Source: Sulfurimonas denitrificans DSM 1251 (GTDB taxonomy: Bacteria; Campylobacterota; Campylobacteria; Campylobacterales; Sulfurimonadaceae). From it: a stretch of 64,000 bases of DNA. The position numbers and the translations under genes were made by a program. Position 1 is the first letter of the stretch; every line of letters begins with the position of its first letter. This document shows positions 1 to 9,145 of the stretch, piece by piece. The stretch spans positions 620,001 to 684,000 of the forward strand of contig NC_007575.1 of assembly GCF_000012965.1 (NCBI RefSeq), written 5' to 3'. The notes beneath the pieces are model-generated. The model was not told the origin of the DNA. It made no database searches and saw nothing but the letters and a program-made list of their open reading frames with translations.

Positions 1-1
1 T

Positions 2-361
2 ATGATTTCAGCACTAAAGAACAAATTTAGCAAAGATGTAGATGCAAAAATTAATAAAACATTGGGCGAGAAGAGTTTTAAAATATTTCCACTCTCTCTT
101 TTAGTTATAGTTTTAACTGGTGGCATGATGATGTCAAGATATATAAACTCAAATGCTGGATTTTTTGAGACAGATTTGCAAAAACTTCTTGTAATAAAAA
201 TAATATTAGCGCTTATCATCGTTCTTGGTGTTTTATACAATCTCTATACAAAGTTTGCAAAAAAACCAAAACACCCATTTATGCAAAATCATTTTCATAA
301 AGTGGTAATAGTTTTAGGTTTTTTTATAGTCCTTCTTGCAAAAATGATGTTTGAAGTATAA
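2..361 (+). CDS. Integral membrane protein, probable 3' part of a CopD-like gene (5' end outside window)
   Basis: The frame is open from the window edge and encodes about 119 residues. Three hydrophobic segments are visible near residues 30-50, 62-82 and 97-117, separated by short charged loops. The first Met lies at base 2, so it may be internal and the gene may begin upstream. The TM spacing recalls the C-terminal half of CopD-like small membrane proteins, but there is no diagnostic motif, so the family is a guess. A diguanylate cyclase gene follows after 29 bases in the same direction and may be co-transcribed. Confidence 0.55.
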   Translation: MISALKNKFSKDVDAKINKTLGEKSFKIFPLSLLVIVLTGGMMMSRYINSNAGFFETDLQKLLVIKIILALIIVLGVLYNLYTKFAKKPKHPFMQNHFHKVVIVLGFFIVLLAKMMFEV

Positions 362-390
362 AGTTATAAACTTTACAAAGGGTTTGAATT

Positions 391-2226
391 TTGTCTAAAT
401 ATAATTTTTATAAATTTTTTACACTCTATTTCATACTCTTTGGTATAGCCATCTCTGTTCTTGGCTCTTTTGTAAGTTATGCCTTGCAAGTAAAGGATAT
501 TAACTTTGATATGGCAAAAAAAGCCAATGAAATATTTGAAATAAAAACAGATTCTATCTTGAAACCATTTATAGAAAATATGGACAACACAGTTATCTCT
601 CTTGTTTCAAACAACACCATAAAAGAGTTTCTAAAAACAAGAGATGAACATGCAAAAAATGAACTAGAGCAGATTTTTTTAGCTGTTTCTTCTTCGCAAA
701 GCATAATTACGCAAGCTAGATTAATATGCAAAGATGGTAAAGAACTCATAAGAGTTGAAAAAGATAACAATAATGATACAAATATTATAGTTGAGAAATC
801 AAAACTTCAAGATAAAAGTGATACTTACTATTTTCAAAAAGTCTCTCAAATGAAAGAGGAGAGACTCTGGCACTCAAAAATAGACTTAAATATTGAGCAT
901 GGCAAGATAGAGATTCCATATAAACCAACCATTAGACTTGCTATGCCAATTATAACTAATGGCGAATTTAGTGGAATGGTAATAGTTAATGTTCTAGTAG
1001 AGAATCTTTTTTTAGCAATTGGAAAATCCTCAGCATTTGAACATTACATAGTAGATAAAGAGAACAACTACATACTCCACGCAAATGATAAATTCTCATT
1101 TAATAAGTATAAAAATATAAAAAGAAGTTTAAATGAAGATTTTGAAAATGGGCTTGAAGCAAAAGGAGTCTATACTTTTGCATTAGATAATATTTTAAAA
1201 AATGAAGACAAAGCAACTTTAGTTTTTAAAACAAAAAAAAGTTATGAAAATTCTCTATTTAAAAAAGAGTTAAACACAATAATTATCATACTTATAGCAA
1301 ATATAATATTGAGCTTTATTGTAGCAATATACATATCTAAAACACCTACAAATCTTCAAGCAGCACTTGTTAAGGCGCATGAGAAGTTAAATGAATTTGC
1401 TTCAATAGTTGATAAATATGTCATAACTGCTACTACCAAGCCAGACAGTACGATTTTAAGTGTAAGCTCTGCTTTTGAGTCTTCAAGTGGTTACACAAAA
1501 AGCGAGTTAATAGGTAAAAAAATGAATATCATAAATAATCCTCAGCAGGATAAGAAAATATTCCTTGAGCTATGGAGTACAATTTTAAAGGGTGAAGTTT
1601 GGTCTGGAATTATGAAAAACAGAACAAAAAAAGGTGATATTTACTGGCTTGAACAAAATGTAGTACCGACACTTGATAAGGATAAAAAAATAGAATCATT
1701 TGTATCTGTTGGAGTCGATATTACTGCCAAGGTAGAGTTAGAGAGATTGGCTTCCATAGATAAACTTACGGGTGCTTACAACAGACGCATGATAGATGAG
1801 TTTATGAAAAAAGAGATTTTTTTACATGTAAGAGATTCTAAAAATCTTTCATTGATTATGGCAGATATTGATCACTTTAAATTAGTTAACGATACCTATG
1901 GGCACCAAGCGGGTGATGCCGTTTTGAGTGATGTTGGAAGAATCATCTCTTCAACCATAAGAAAATCAGATATTTTTGGAAGATATGGCGGAGAAGAGTT
2001 TATAGTAATCTGCCCTAACACATCAAGCCAGCAAGCTTTAATCCTAGCACAAAAGATAAGAGAAGAAATAGAGAATTTTCATTTTGCAGAAGTAGGACAT
2101 AAAACAATAAGTCTAGGAGTAGCTACTCTAATTGCTAATGATGAAGTTGAAAATATAATAAAAAGAGCTGATGATGCGCTATACATAGCAAAAAAAGAAG
2201 GAAGAAATAGAGTAGTCCTCGGGTAG
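391..2226 (+). CDS. Membrane-anchored PAS-GGDEF diguanylate cyclase
   Basis: This should make cyclic di-GMP from two GTP. Transmembrane segments near residues 6-32 and 295-316 enclose a roughly 260-residue periplasmic sensor region of the Cache type (inferred from layout). A PAS domain follows (about 335-448), then a GGDEF domain from about 455 with the active-site motif GGEEF near 533-537. The RKSD placed five residues before GGEEF fits the RxxD inhibitory site, so product inhibition is likely. The start is TTG, chosen because AAAGGG lies about eight bases upstream and the protein begins directly with the first membrane segment. The ligand is unknown. Confidence 0.9.
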   Translation: MSKYNFYKFFTLYFILFGIAISVLGSFVSYALQVKDINFDMAKKANEIFEIKTDSILKPFIENMDNTVISLVSNNTIKEFLKTRDEHAKNELEQIFLAVSSSQSIITQARLICKDGKELIRVEKDNNNDTNIIVEKSKLQDKSDTYYFQKVSQMKEERLWHSKIDLNIEHGKIEIPYKPTIRLAMPIITNGEFSGMVIVNVLVENLFLAIGKSSAFEHYIVDKENNYILHANDKFSFNKYKNIKRSLNEDFENGLEAKGVYTFALDNILKNEDKATLVFKTKKSYENSLFKKELNTIIIILIANIILSFIVAIYISKTPTNLQAALVKAHEKLNEFASIVDKYVITATTKPDSTILSVSSAFESSSGYTKSELIGKKMNIINNPQQDKKIFLELWSTILKGEVWSGIMKNRTKKGDIYWLEQNVVPTLDKDKKIESFVSVGVDITAKVELERLASIDKLTGAYNRRMIDEFMKKEIFLHVRDSKNLSLIMADIDHFKLVNDTYGHQAGDAVLSDVGRIISSTIRKSDIFGRYGGEEFIVICPNTSSQQALILAQKIREEIENFHFAEVGHKTISLGVATLIANDEVENIIKRADDALYIAKKEGRNRVVLG

Positions 2227-2559
2227 ATAGATGTGATTCTTCACCTTAAGGTTAAAAAATTCATAATATCTCTTACGAAAAACTACAGAATATAACTCCG
2301 CAGTTGAGATTCTATCACTATATGTAGATTCACAAAGATTATTAAAGCCGCTTTCAAGAGATACTTTTTTGATAAATCATAAAACAGATTTGATGGCTGC
2401 TTCTGCTTTTTAAAACTTTTAAAAAATACTCAAGAGTAATTTAAGTTATTTTAGTATGAAGAAGTGTATGTTAAAATTTAAAGTGGAGTTATTTATAAAA
2501 ATTTGAGGAAAATAAAATTTTACAATGGAAGTTAAATCCATTGTAAAAATAGCTCTTAT
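2227..2559. other. 333-base gap between converging genes; possible decayed reading frame plus a terminator
   Basis: No intact gene is visible. On the minus strand one frame stays open from about 2370 into the end of the diguanylate cyclase gene at about 2175, roughly 65 codons with plausible composition, but it has no start codon and is preceded by an in-frame TGA. It may be a gene remnant or chance. The right-hand end carries a strong hairpin, listed separately. Confidence 0.4.
2518..2548 (-). terminator. Intrinsic terminator of the small membrane protein gene at 2560-3015
   Basis: An 11-base perfect inverted repeat (TTTTACAATGG / CCATTGTAAAA) with a 9-base loop lies 11 bases beyond the stop codon. 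On the minus strand it is followed by a T-rich stretch, as expected for a Rho-independent terminator. The run of A/T pairs may let it also stop readthrough from the plus strand. Confidence 0.75.
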
Positions 2560-3015
2560 TTATGGCTCTGTTGTAGCAGCTGTCGTAGCAGATTGAATAG
2601 TCATAGCATCTTGAAGAGTTTGCATCTGTGTGTTGTATTTTTGTGTTATTGTGTTTAATCTCTCTTCTACTATAGTCTCAGTTTTACTTCTTATATCTCT
2701 AAGAGAGTTCCAGCCAGCAAAAATAAGGATAGATGTAGCAGCAGCAATTAAATAAAAAACATTGGCAATCGTATCTGTCATATATCTTGCTGCACGGTCT
2801 GTTTGCTCAACTTCGGTTCTTGAGATTCTTCTCTCAACCTCATTTCTCAGTCGCATGTTCTCAACACGCAAATCCTTTAACTCATCTAAAACATATCTCT
2901 CAACAAGTGGCTTATCTAACAACTGCTTTACGCCTTGAGCATCTTCTACATCAGCAGATAAAGTACTACATGTAAAGAGCATTATTAGAACAAGGTATTT
3001 AAAAAAAAGATTCAT
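2560..3015 (-). CDS. Small exported/membrane protein with coiled coil, function unknown
   Basis: The 151-residue protein has an N-terminal hydrophobic signal (about residues 4-20, ending near CSTLSA), a charged helical stretch at about 35-75 (heptad-like, rich in Arg, Glu, Leu), one strong transmembrane helix at about 85-105, and a C-terminal helix rich in Gln and Thr. I recognise no family. The layout (signal, coiled coil, TM, coiled coil) suggests an inner-membrane structural or scaffold protein. It is a single-gene unit with its own terminator; upstream is a spacer of about 70 bases to the nitrilase gene in the same direction. Confidence 0.75.
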   Translation of the reverse strand: MNLFFKYLVLIMLFTCSTLSADVEDAQGVKQLLDKPLVERYVLDELKDLRVENMRLRNEVERRISRTEVEQTDRAARYMTDTIANVFYLIAAATSILIFAGWNSLRDIRSKTETIVEERLNTITQKYNTQMQTLQDAMTIQSATTAATTEP

Positions 3016-3083
3016 ATATAGCCTTTATTATTAAAATCAACTTTCATTATAACAAAGGGGACTTCAATAGAATTTAAATATAT

Positions 3084-4631
3084 TTATCTACTTTCCTCAA
3101 ATAAGACTTTTTTCTTTAAATCAAATAAATCTTTTCTTCTATCTCTTAAGTTTTTCACACTTCCAAATTGGTTTAATTCTCTTAATAAATCTATATCTAC
3201 ATCAGCTATTAGTGTCATTTCACTGTTTGCTATGGCTTCTGCTTTTATCCCATTTGTAGGAAATGCAAAATCACAAGGAGTAAATACTACAGATTGTGCA
3301 AATTGAATATCCATATTGTGAACATTTGGCAAGTTGCCAACACTCCCAGCGATTGCCACATAACACTCATTCTCAATTGCTCTAGCTTGTGAGCAGTGTC
3401 TAACTCTTGAGTATCCATTTTGTGTATCTGTTAAAAAAGGAACAAAAAGTATATCCATTCCATCATCAGCCAATAATCTGCTAAGTTCAGGAAATTCTGA
3501 ATCATAGCAGATAAGAACCCCTATTTTACCGCAGTCGGTATCAAAGGTTTCTATTTTGTTTCCACCCTGCATACCCCATACTCTTACTTCATCTGGAGTT
3601 ACATGTATCTTTTCATATCTCTCAACTGTTCCATCTCTCCTACATAAGTATCCAACGTTGTAGAGATTTCCATCTTTAAGCTCTGGCATACTTCCTGTGA
3701 TAATGTTGATGTTATATGAGATAGAAAATTCAGAAAACTTCTCGACTATACTCTTCGTATGTCCAGCCAACTCTCTAATAGCCGCAGCTTCTGATAGATG
3801 GTTGTTTTCCGCCATCAATGGAGCATTAAAAAATTCTGGAAAAAGAGCAAAATCAGATCTATATCCTGAGACTGCATCAATAAAATACTCTGCTTGTTGC
3901 AGCAACTCGCCTAAATCTTTGTAAGGTCGCATCTGCCACTGAATAAGACCAAGACGAACTATTTTTTTCTTTGTTGCTGCCTTTTTGTTTGGCTTCTCAT
4001 AGTAAATATTATTCCACTCCAGCAAAACAGCAAATTCACCAGAGGCAGCGTCTCCTTGAAGATAACCTTTTATAATTTTAGATGGATGAAAATCATTTGA
4101 GATTTGAAAATTTAAAACTGGGTCATTTATCTCTTTTCTCTTTACTTTTTCTATATACTCTTTTGGAGATAGCTCATGAGAGTACTTATGATAGTTTGGT
4201 ATTCTTCCCCCAAAGGCGATACCTTTTAAGTTTAATCTCTCACACAACTCTTTTCTATAATCATATAATCGTCTCCCAAGTCTTAAACCACGAAACTTTG
4301 GTTTTACAAAAACATCTATCCCATATAGCATGTCTCCATTATCTGAGTGAGAGTTAAAGGTGTAGTTATGCGTTACTTCTCTATAAGTATGTTTATCTGA
4401 GAACTCCTCATAATTTACGATAATAGACAAAGCACAAGCTGCTATTTCACCATCAACTTTGATAACAACTTGCCCCTCATAAAACTTCTCAATCAAAGCT
4501 CTAATCTGATGCTCCTTCCAGTATGATTCAGGCATAGTTTCATAAACTACAACCATAATCTCTTTTAGTTCATCATAATCTTGCATTGTTAAAAATGCCA
4601 ACTCTATATTTTCTACTTCTTGTGTATTCAT
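3084..4631 (-). CDS. GNAT acetyltransferase-carbon-nitrogen hydrolase (nitrilase superfamily) fusion
   Basis: The N-terminal ~190 residues are GNAT-like, with the acetyl-CoA loop region around FRGLRLGRRLYDYR. From about residue 224 a complete nitrilase/amidase domain follows. Its catalytic triad is readable: Glu in FPEFFNAP, Lys in YEKIHVTPDE, Cys in LICYDSEFPE (about residue 373). Such fusions are a known nitrilase-superfamily branch, but the natural substrate is not known to me; an amide or nitrile hydrolysis with acyl transfer is the family expectation. I chose the ATG at 4631 because GGA lies just upstream and the product starts with MNTQEVENIELAF. A longer frame to 4691 would add 20 residues without a ribosome site. 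Confidence 0.88.
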   Translation of the reverse strand: MNTQEVENIELAFLTMQDYDELKEIMVVVYETMPESYWKEHQIRALIEKFYEGQVVIKVDGEIAACALSIIVNYEEFSDKHTYREVTHNYTFNSHSDNGDMLYGIDVFVKPKFRGLRLGRRLYDYRKELCERLNLKGIAFGGRIPNYHKYSHELSPKEYIEKVKRKEINDPVLNFQISNDFHPSKIIKGYLQGDAASGEFAVLLEWNNIYYEKPNKKAATKKKIVRLGLIQWQMRPYKDLGELLQQAEYFIDAVSGYRSDFALFPEFFNAPLMAENNHLSEAAAIRELAGHTKSIVEKFSEFSISYNINIITGSMPELKDGNLYNVGYLCRRDGTVERYEKIHVTPDEVRVWGMQGGNKIETFDTDCGKIGVLICYDSEFPELSRLLADDGMDILFVPFLTDTQNGYSRVRHCSQARAIENECYVAIAGSVGNLPNVHNMDIQFAQSVVFTPCDFAFPTNGIKAEAIANSEMTLIADVDIDLLRELNQFGSVKNLRDRRKDLFDLKKKVLFEESR

Positions 4632-4753
4632 AATATTCCAGCTAATAATTTTAAATATAAGATTATAACTAACTAATTTAGGTAATATCAAAAAAATATT
4701 TATAGAGTTTTTTATTAATTTAAAAAAAAATTTAAAAACACGTGTAATATTGT

Positions 4754-4783
4754 AACAATTTTATCACAATTATCACAATTGTT
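4754..4783. promoter_or_regulatory. Candidate operator: inverted repeat enclosing a tandem ATCACAATT repeat
   Basis: In the 225-base divergent region AACAATT (4754-4760) and AATTGTT (4777-4783) form an inverted repeat. Between them the unit TTATCACAA occurs twice in tandem. It lies about 30 bases upstream of the extended -10 site of the response regulator gene, a position suited to an activator. No protein can be assigned. Confidence 0.35.
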
Positions 4784-4812
4784 TTTTTTAATAAAATAAA
4801 CTTATATTGTTA

Positions 4813-4821
4813 TGCTAGAAT
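4813..4821 (+). promoter_or_regulatory. Extended -10 promoter of the response regulator gene
   Basis: TGCTAGAAT is an extended -10 element (TG, one base, then TAGAAT) about 36 bases before the ATG at 4857. There is no good -35, which is common for extended -10 promoters in this phylum. Confidence 0.5.
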
Positions 4822-4856
4822 TACGACATTATTTTGTTATATAATCAGAGAAAATT

Positions 4857-5606
4857 ATGGAAAAACATACAATTATCATTGTTGAAGACGATGAAATAAC
4901 CGCATTAAATCTAAAACTTTCTTTACAAAAGCAAGACTATAAAATTTTAGCAATTTGCGACAACGCTGCAGATGCAATAGAAAAAATTAAAGAGCATAAA
5001 CCTCATATAATAATTATTGACATATCACTTCAAGAAGGAAGCGATGGCATAACTCTAGGAAGAAAAATTAGACAAAATTACTCTATTCCTTTTATATACC
5101 TTACGTCTTACAGTGATGATGATATTATCACAGAAGCTATCAAAACAGAGCCTTATGGCTACATTGTAAAACCCTTTGACCCATCTTCACTTCATGCGAC
5201 AATCCAAATGGCTGTTTTTAAATATGAGATGGAGTGTAAGAGATTTGAAGAGATGAGCGCTTCTAAAATAGATGAAAAAAGCGTCGAAAAACTTCTTTAT
5301 AGCAAGAGTGAACTAGATAGCGGAACTGTTTTATTTGGCAGTTTATACTCAATTGATATAGCAAAAAAAGAGATTTTTTACAACAATCAAAAACTAAAAC
5401 TTACAAAAAAAGAGAGTGCTATACTTCTTCTGCTTGTTGCTAAGCTAGGAAATGTAATCAATTTTGATCAAGCAATTAATTATGTGTGGAAAGAGAGCGG
5501 GGCAACAGAAAACAGCATACGGACTCTTGTTTGGAGACTAAGAAGCAAACTCCCAACAGATATTATAAAAAATGCTTCTGGAATTGGCTACTACATAGAG
5601 AAGTAA
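4857..5606 (+). CDS. OmpR-family response regulator (REC + winged helix)
   Basis: The receiver domain (about 1-125) has the acidic pair E10/D11-D12, phospho-acceptor D55 in IIIIDIS, the Thr/Ser switch in YLTSYSD and conserved K105 in VKPFDP. A linker of about 25 residues leads to a winged-helix DNA-binding domain (about 150-249) ending in ASGIGYYIEK, typical of OmpR/PhoB proteins. It lies tail to tail with a hybrid histidine kinase, with only 11 bases between the stops, making that kinase a plausible partner (inference). Targets are unknown. Confidence 0.9.
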   Translation: MEKHTIIIVEDDEITALNLKLSLQKQDYKILAICDNAADAIEKIKEHKPHIIIIDISLQEGSDGITLGRKIRQNYSIPFIYLTSYSDDDIITEAIKTEPYGYIVKPFDPSSLHATIQMAVFKYEMECKRFEEMSASKIDEKSVEKLLYSKSELDSGTVLFGSLYSIDIAKKEIFYNNQKLKLTKKESAILLLLVAKLGNVINFDQAINYVWKESGATENSIRTLVWRLRSKLPTDIIKNASGIGYYIEK

Positions 5607-5617
5607 CCTCAAAATTT

Positions 5618-8272
5618 TTATACAATTTTTATCTCAAGAAGTCTCTTTTTTATCTTTTCAAATGCTTCTTCATAGTTGTAGTTGCTATCTTCTTTTTTAG
5701 CCATTTTTTCAAATTCAGTGCTATCTTCTTGTACTTCTTCTAACCTAAAATTGCCACTTGAGCCTTTTATGCTGTGTGCTATAAGTACCATTTTTTGGTA
5801 ATCTCTTGTTAAAATCGCTTCTTGCATTTCAGGTATCTGCTTAGACATTTTCTTGATAAATAGTGTAGCAAGCATAAGTAACTCACTCTCACTAAGCATC
5901 AACTCTTGAGTTAGTTTCTGTAAATCAAGCCCTTTTATACTACTATTTTGAACTGCTGTTTTTTTATTTAAAACAACTGATTTTGAAGATCTTAGATAGT
6001 TTGAAAAAACTCTCTCTAACTCTTTAATAACTATAGGTTTACCCAAAAATGAGTCATATCCGCTCGACAAACCTCTCTCTTTAGCGCCTTTTATTACATT
6101 TGCAGTAAGTGCTGAAATTGGTGTATGTCTTAACTTATTCTCATCTTCATAAGCTAAAATCGCTTTTATTGCCTCATTTCCATCCATAATTGGCATCTGC
6201 TCATCCATTAAAATCAAATCATAGTTATTTGCTTTATAAAGATTAAATGCTTCTAGCCCATTTGCCGCCAAATCGTAAGTCAGTCCATATTTTATAAGTA
6301 AAATTTTAATAAGTTCTTGATTTGCTTCATTGTCTTCTGCTATTAAAACATGCCCTCTAAACTTTTTCCCTTTCTCTTTTCTATGTTGAGGAGTTTCATC
6401 TGGATAGATTAACTCATCAAAAGCTGTTTTTATTTTTGAACAATAAAGAGGAAAACATATTGTCGATACATGCGGGTATGTCTCATATATATCGCTTGGT
6501 CTATTTGTTAAGGCGATATACTTCTTGTTGGAGTTTGCAATTTTGTCTTTAAACTCTTTATCTACATCCTCTTCCAAAAATATTACCAAATCATGCTCAC
6601 ATTGAGTATTATCTACAACTTCTATATCCATTCCAAAAATATTTGAGTATTGTAAAAATGACGCTGATCTGTAATCATGTTTCATATTTTTTGCATAAAA
6701 AACTTTCTTATATTTTTTTATCTCTTCTAAATCATTAAATATTTGACAAGAGTTGTCATGAATCTCAACTGGAAGCTGAACCCAAAATGTGCTTCCTTGC
6801 CCAAGTTCAGACACTACATGTACACTTCCATTCATATGCTTAGACAACTGATTGCAGATGGATAGTCCAAGACCTGTTCCAACCATATGCTCAACTTCAG
6901 CGCCTCCTGCTTGAGTAAAAGCAGTAAAAATATTTGAAATATCGCCTGCGGCTATTCCAATTCCATTATCTTGAACACTTACTCTAAGTGTTCTATTCTT
7001 ACAGGTTGCCTCTACATGTATATGTCCGCCAACTCTTGTAAACTTAATTGCATTACTCAAAAAATTTGATAATATCTGTTTTATTCTAAGCGAGTCTGCA
7101 TATAACTCTTTTGGTATTACTGGGTCTATAAAAGATGTGATTGTTATCTCTTTTAAGTTAGCAGAAGCAACAAAAAGTTCTAATGTATGACTAATCTCGT
7201 TATGTATTGAGAAAATTCTAGGTTCGATTGTAAACTCACCACTTCTTAATTTTGAAAAATCCAAAATATCGTTGATGATACTCAAGAGGTTCTCTCCACT
7301 ATTTAAAATAATTTCTAGATATTTTCTATGCTGTTTTGAGAGATCTTGATCAATTAAAAGATTTACAAATCCCAAAATCGCATTTAGTGGAGTTCTTATC
7401 TCATGCGACATATTGGATAAAAAATACTCTTTTGCTTGCGAAGCTTTTTGTGCTTCAAGTCTCGCATCTATAAGAGTAGTAACATCATTTGCTATAGAGA
7501 TATATTCTGTTGTATTATCATATGGATCAGTGATTTTAACAATAGTTACATCAATATAAAAGTAATCTCCATTTTTTTTATTATTTTTTATAGTGCCTCT
7601 AAAAATCCCCATATTTTCAAGCTGAAACCATAAATCTTTAAAATACTCATCTGGCATATCTTGATGTTTTACAATACTATGATAACTGCCAATTAAACTC
7701 TCTGCGCTATATCCGCTTATCTTTACATATTTATCATTTACGTAAGTTATCTTTCCATTTTTGTCTGTCTTGGAGATAATTGCACTCTCATCAAGTGCTT
7801 TTTGATACTCGCTAAGAAGCTTTACATGTCTATCTATCTCTTGCTCTTTTTTATAGATAGTGTCTGTATAATATTTCAAAATTCCTTGAAAATTTTGATC
7901 GAACATAAAAGATATCTCTTCAAAAATATTTTTGGAGTTAATATTTGCGTCATAAGTAAAGTCAATCATTGAGCGGCGGAAATGGCTGCAAAGGTCAAAA
8001 AGCTCTTCGGCCTTTATCTCTTTATCTTTTAAATATATGATAAATTCCCTCATAATAGGGCAATCCCCTATATGCACAGTACCAGCTACCACATCCATAA
8101 AGTAGTCAAAAACACCATTTGCATAATTATTTACAAATTTTTTTGTATCAATGTCATGAAGGGTAAGTATCCGCTGAGGAGAGTCATAAGATATCCACTG
8201 TTTTAAAATAATATCTTTTGACTCTTTTAAAATATCTAAATTTTTTACTAGATTTGGTATCTTTTTTTCCAT
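5618..8272 (-). CDS. Hybrid histidine kinase: N-terminal sensor, PAS, HisKA/HATPase, degenerate receiver, receiver, Hpt
   Basis: This 884-residue protein has no clear membrane segment and is probably cytoplasmic. The order is an all-helical N-terminal region (1-155), PAS (157-275), dimerisation domain with H290 in SHEIRTPL, ATPase domain with N box near 405-412 and GTGLGLSIC near 466-473, a receiver-sized stretch at about 520-625 without a clear phospho-acceptor, a true receiver with D690 in LILMDEQMP, and an Hpt domain with H833 in IAHSIKGSSGN. It therefore holds a full His-Asp-His relay. The terminal partner is likely a separate receiver, perhaps the convergent regulator at 4857-5606. Confidence 0.92.
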   Translation of the reverse strand: MEKKIPNLVKNLDILKESKDIILKQWISYDSPQRILTLHDIDTKKFVNNYANGVFDYFMDVVAGTVHIGDCPIMREFIIYLKDKEIKAEELFDLCSHFRRSMIDFTYDANINSKNIFEEISFMFDQNFQGILKYYTDTIYKKEQEIDRHVKLLSEYQKALDESAIISKTDKNGKITYVNDKYVKISGYSAESLIGSYHSIVKHQDMPDEYFKDLWFQLENMGIFRGTIKNNKKNGDYFYIDVTIVKITDPYDNTTEYISIANDVTTLIDARLEAQKASQAKEYFLSNMSHEIRTPLNAILGFVNLLIDQDLSKQHRKYLEIILNSGENLLSIINDILDFSKLRSGEFTIEPRIFSIHNEISHTLELFVASANLKEITITSFIDPVIPKELYADSLRIKQILSNFLSNAIKFTRVGGHIHVEATCKNRTLRVSVQDNGIGIAAGDISNIFTAFTQAGGAEVEHMVGTGLGLSICNQLSKHMNGSVHVVSELGQGSTFWVQLPVEIHDNSCQIFNDLEEIKKYKKVFYAKNMKHDYRSASFLQYSNIFGMDIEVVDNTQCEHDLVIFLEEDVDKEFKDKIANSNKKYIALTNRPSDIYETYPHVSTICFPLYCSKIKTAFDELIYPDETPQHRKEKGKKFRGHVLIAEDNEANQELIKILLIKYGLTYDLAANGLEAFNLYKANNYDLILMDEQMPIMDGNEAIKAILAYEDENKLRHTPISALTANVIKGAKERGLSSGYDSFLGKPIVIKELERVFSNYLRSSKSVVLNKKTAVQNSSIKGLDLQKLTQELMLSESELLMLATLFIKKMSKQIPEMQEAILTRDYQKMVLIAHSIKGSSGNFRLEEVQEDSTEFEKMAKKEDSNYNYEEAFEKIKKRLLEIKIV

Positions 8273-8287
8273 AATTTATAAAATCTA

Positions 8288-9082
8288 CTACATTATAAAA
8301 TATGATAACAGTGTAATGAGTGAGAGCTTTATCAATGAAATTACTGCCGTACCTATAATATTTCCAATCTGGCAACTTGTACATGAAGTAAATCGTTTTC
8401 CTTCATACTGCGCATAAAAAAAGTAAACTATATTTAATCCAAACGCACTAAGAGCTAAATAACCTTGATAGCTCCACAACTCTTTATCTACAAAGAGTGA
8501 TGATAAGAGCAATACAACCATTACAATCATTATTATATTTATTACTTTAATAATATAGTCTCTTTTAAATGTTGTAGGACAAACTTCAGAGATGGCAAGA
8601 TCACTTCCAAACTCTAGTTTTTTTTGAAAGAGCTTTTTTTCTACTTTGTTTAGTTTATTTAAAAAAGTTGAACCAAAAGTATAATCAACCTTTCTTTGGA
8701 GCAAAATACTAAAGGCTCCATCTGCTTTTAGCGAGTGTTGCTGTAATTCTCTATCTTGATAGACTAAAGAGATAGTTTCATATCTCGTTACCTCTGCACT
8801 TAAATTTGGAAAATAAGCAGTTTTTTCAATAGTTGTAACTCTGCCATGAGGGTTTATAATCCTTGGATTTATAAGCTCTAAAAATTCTCCGCCATCTTGT
8901 GCAACTACAACTATGTTGAAATAACTTCCAATCTGAAAAGCTGCTAAAGCTTCTAGTGAATTGGCTTTTATCGTATCTTTTAAGTCCTCAATAAGAGATT
9001 CTATCTCCTCATTAAAAACTCTGACATCTGTTGCATATTGTACGCTTGGCGGGGTTGGGTAGGTAACTATCTCTTTAATCAT
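8288..9082 (-). CDS. Membrane-anchored peptide deformylase-like protein lacking the metal ligands
   Basis: The first ~165 residues align by eye with peptide deformylase: MIKEIVTYP start, then LAAFQIGSYFNIVVV where the enzyme has GLAAxQVG, then INPRIINP. The Cys motif (EGCLS) is replaced by KTAYFPNLS and the HExxH motif by LQRKVDYTFG, so all three metal ligands are gone and deformylase activity is not expected. About 100 residues follow with three or four membrane helices and a CTSCQIGN loop. I start at 9082 because deformylases begin MI(K/R)EI and GAGAG precedes the ATG; a frame reaching 9139 adds 19 unrelated residues. Role unknown, perhaps binding formylated peptides at the membrane. Confidence 0.75.
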   Translation of the reverse strand: MIKEIVTYPTPPSVQYATDVRVFNEEIESLIEDLKDTIKANSLEALAAFQIGSYFNIVVVAQDGGEFLELINPRIINPHGRVTTIEKTAYFPNLSAEVTRYETISLVYQDRELQQHSLKADGAFSILLQRKVDYTFGSTFLNKLNKVEKKLFQKKLEFGSDLAISEVCPTTFKRDYIIKVINIIMIVMVVLLLSSLFVDKELWSYQGYLALSAFGLNIVYFFYAQYEGKRFTSCTSCQIGNIIGTAVISLIKLSLITLLSYFIM

Positions 9083-9145
9083 CACTCTCTCTATTTTTTG
9101 GAATTTAGCAAAGATTTCAACATGTGAAATCTTTGCCATTTAAAT

